In this document: positions 5,953 to 7,022 of the stretch, one piece after another | Position numbering within the stretch: the first letter of the stretch is position 1 | How the letters are laid out: each line of letters opens with the position of its first letter | Assembly: GCA_017615515.1 (NCBI GenBank) | Contig: JAFZZX010000041.1 | Location: 1-7,022, forward strand | Origin: Clostridia bacterium | GTDB taxonomy: Bacteria > Bacillota > Clostridia > Christensenellales > CAG-1252 | Reading direction: 5' to 3' | Length of the DNA stretch: 7,022 nucleotides | Program-made: the position numbers and the translations under genes | Notes under the pieces: model-generated | Seen by the model: the letters and a program-made list of their open reading frames with translations, nothing else | Told to the model about the DNA's origin: nothing | Database searches by the model: none

Positions 5953-7022
5953 ATGGGTAAGAATAACAGATATTGGCACAAAAAGCCGCAACGTCCCGGG
6001 TCGGACTACAAGCCGCCCTATTCCGAGGACGTGCTCGGCATGGCGGTCGAGGGATTGAACCTATCGGTAGAGACCCTCGAGATCCTGCAAAAAGGCGGCA
6101 TCCGCACGGTCGGCGACATCGTCGTCCGTCGCAAGCGCGAGATGTTCAAGGTGCAGTCCTTCAATAAGAAAAAGCTCCTCGAAGTCACGAATGCGATCAC
6201 CCCGCTCGGCGTGGATTTCCGTCCCGACGAACCGCGTGAGGACGCCCCCGAGGCGAAGGGCGGAGAGCGCGCGAATCAAAACGGCAAACCCCGCGAAGAG
6301 GGCGCTCGCCGCGAAAACCGCGAGAACAGAGAGCGCCGCGAAAACCGTGACAATCGTGATAACAGAGAGCGCCGCGAAAACAGAGAGAATCGTGAAAACC
6401 GCGATCGCCCTGAGAATCGCGAGAATAGAGACAATCGGGCGCGGGACGGACGCGATAGAAAGGATCGTGACGGCAGAGAGGACGGCAACCGCAGAGAGCA
6501 GGCGGGGCAGGATCACAGACACGGCGACCGCCAAGAGCGTTCCCGCGACAATCGGCGCGACGAGAGAAGGGAAGATCGCTCGGATCGCGACCGCCAAAAC
6601 GGCAAGAAACAGCAGGGCAAGCGCAAGGAAGACAATTCGGTGGATTTCTCCAAGATCTTCCCGCGTGAAAAGCTCGTGCATTCTCCGCGTATCGAACCGG
6701 TCAAGGATCGCTTTACCAAGTTCCAGCGCGCGGGCAAATGGGGCTATAAGGACGAGAACGGCAGAGAAGTTATCCCGCCGATCTACACCGAGGCGCTGAA
6801 CTTCAAAGAGGATATGGCTGCGGTCGAGATGAACGGACTGTTCGGCTATATCAACCGCGAGAACGTGCTCGTGATCCCCTATAAGTACGATACGGCGGGC
6901 AGTTTCTCGGAAGGTTGGGCGAACGTGTCGCTCGGCGAGAAATGCGGCTACGTCGATACGACGGGCAGAGAGACCGTCCCCTTCATTTACGACGCGGCGA
7001 CTCCCTTTACGGGCGAGGGCTA
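5953..7022 (+). CDS. Alpha-CTD-like helix-hairpin-helix / charged linker / WG-repeat protein (partial)
   Basis: The 3' end lies beyond the window; 356 residues are visible. Residues about 26-93 align without gaps to the C-terminal domain of the RNA polymerase alpha subunit: LNLSVETLEIL, then GGIRTVGDIV, then FNKKKLLEV and LGVDF. This compact helix-hairpin-helix domain binds UP-element DNA and regulators in RNA polymerase. Residues about 97-228 are a low-complexity linker of Arg, Glu, Asp and Asn, with ENR, DNR and ERR units. Residues about 257-356 are three WG repeats beginning near Trp263, Asn294 and Gly328. Each has an (W/F/C)GY(I/V/K) start, a D/N-x(2)-G/N turn, a V-I-P-x-x-Y or similar strand, and a F.EG end. 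No signal peptide or membrane helix is visible, so it is probably cytoplasmic. It starts 3 bases after the propeller gene. Function is unknown; DNA, RNA or polymerase binding is inference. Confidence 0.88.
   Translation, partial: MGKNNRYWHKKPQRPGSDYKPPYSEDVLGMAVEGLNLSVETLEILQKGGIRTVGDIVVRRKREMFKVQSFNKKKLLEVTNAITPLGVDFRPDEPREDAPEAKGGERANQNGKPREEGARRENRENRERRENRDNRDNRERRENRENRENRDRPENRENRDNRARDGRDRKDRDGREDGNRREQAGQDHRHGDRQERSRDNRRDERREDRSDRDRQNGKKQQGKRKEDNSVDFSKIFPREKLVHSPRIEPVKDRFTKFQRAGKWGYKDENGREVIPPIYTEALNFKEDMAAVEMNGLFGYINRENVLVIPYKYDTAGSFSEGWANVSLGEKCGYVDTTGRETVPFIYDAATPFTGEG
6304..6480 (+). repeat. Degenerate in-frame repeats encoding the charged linker
   Basis: Short units such as CGCGAAAAC, CGTGACAAT and GAGAATCGC recur in frame, encoding ENR, DNR and ERR tripeptides. 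A 21-base unit is exact at 6325-6345 and again at 6361-6381, 36 bases (12 codons) apart. The phase is always kept, and codons vary between copies (CGC, CGT, AGA for Arg), so the array is coding and has diverged under selection for charge. Slippage could change its length between strains. Confidence 0.75.

Noticed and set aside
6283..6480. CRISPR-like regular short repeats
   Set aside because: Units are short, degenerate and always in frame with the coding sequence; there are no unique spacers of constant length and no cas genes.
6061..6681. A 206-residue hydrophobic open frame on the - strand
   Set aside because: It is the antisense of the Arg/Glu/Asn linker; antisense of such codons gives Leu/Val/Ser/Phe-rich text. 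It has no ribosome binding site or family motif, and the + strand frame has clear domains.

Overview
The window reads as chromosomal DNA from a moderately GC-rich member of the Bacillota, most likely an uncultured clostridial (gut-type) bacterium. This is an inference from several things: strong AGGAGG-type ribosome binding sites, sigma-A-like promoters, a DUF1858 redox-disulfide protein typical of anaerobes, a YrrD-like PRC-barrel protein, and a large exported propeller/SH3-like protein. No transposase, integrase, tRNA, rRNA, CRISPR array or phage gene was seen.

Layout. (1) Positions 1-870, + strand: the 3' end of one small acidic protein gene, a terminator, a clear promoter, then a complete paralogue (363-821) and its terminator. 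The two proteins are about half identical over the region that can be compared, so this is a tandem duplication. The fold looks TerB-like, but that is tentative. (2) Positions 923-3123, - strand: a two-gene operon. A PRC-barrel protein is followed, with an ATGA start/stop overlap, by an M1-family zinc metallopeptidase lipoprotein with an intact HEXXH-X18-E site. It converges on the terminator at 846-870, which may serve both strands. (3) Positions 3124-3326: a divergent intergenic region with an AT-rich perfect palindrome immediately upstream of a good promoter. (4) Positions 3327-7022, + strand: a three-gene operon encoding a 68-aa DUF1858 CxxC protein, an 811-aa exported propeller/SH3-like protein with one C-terminal membrane anchor, and a protein that runs off the window. 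That last protein joins an RNA polymerase alpha-CTD-like helix-hairpin-helix domain to a long Arg/Asn/Glu/Asp linker and then WG repeats.

How the genes may work together. The genes in (4) overlap or nearly touch and share one recognisable promoter, so they are probably co-expressed. One reading is a surface sensor or scaffold (propeller plus SH3-like domains) paired with a cytoplasmic alpha-CTD/WG partner and a small redox protein. That functional link is inference from gene order only. The alpha-CTD/linker/WG architecture is the most unusual item in the window.
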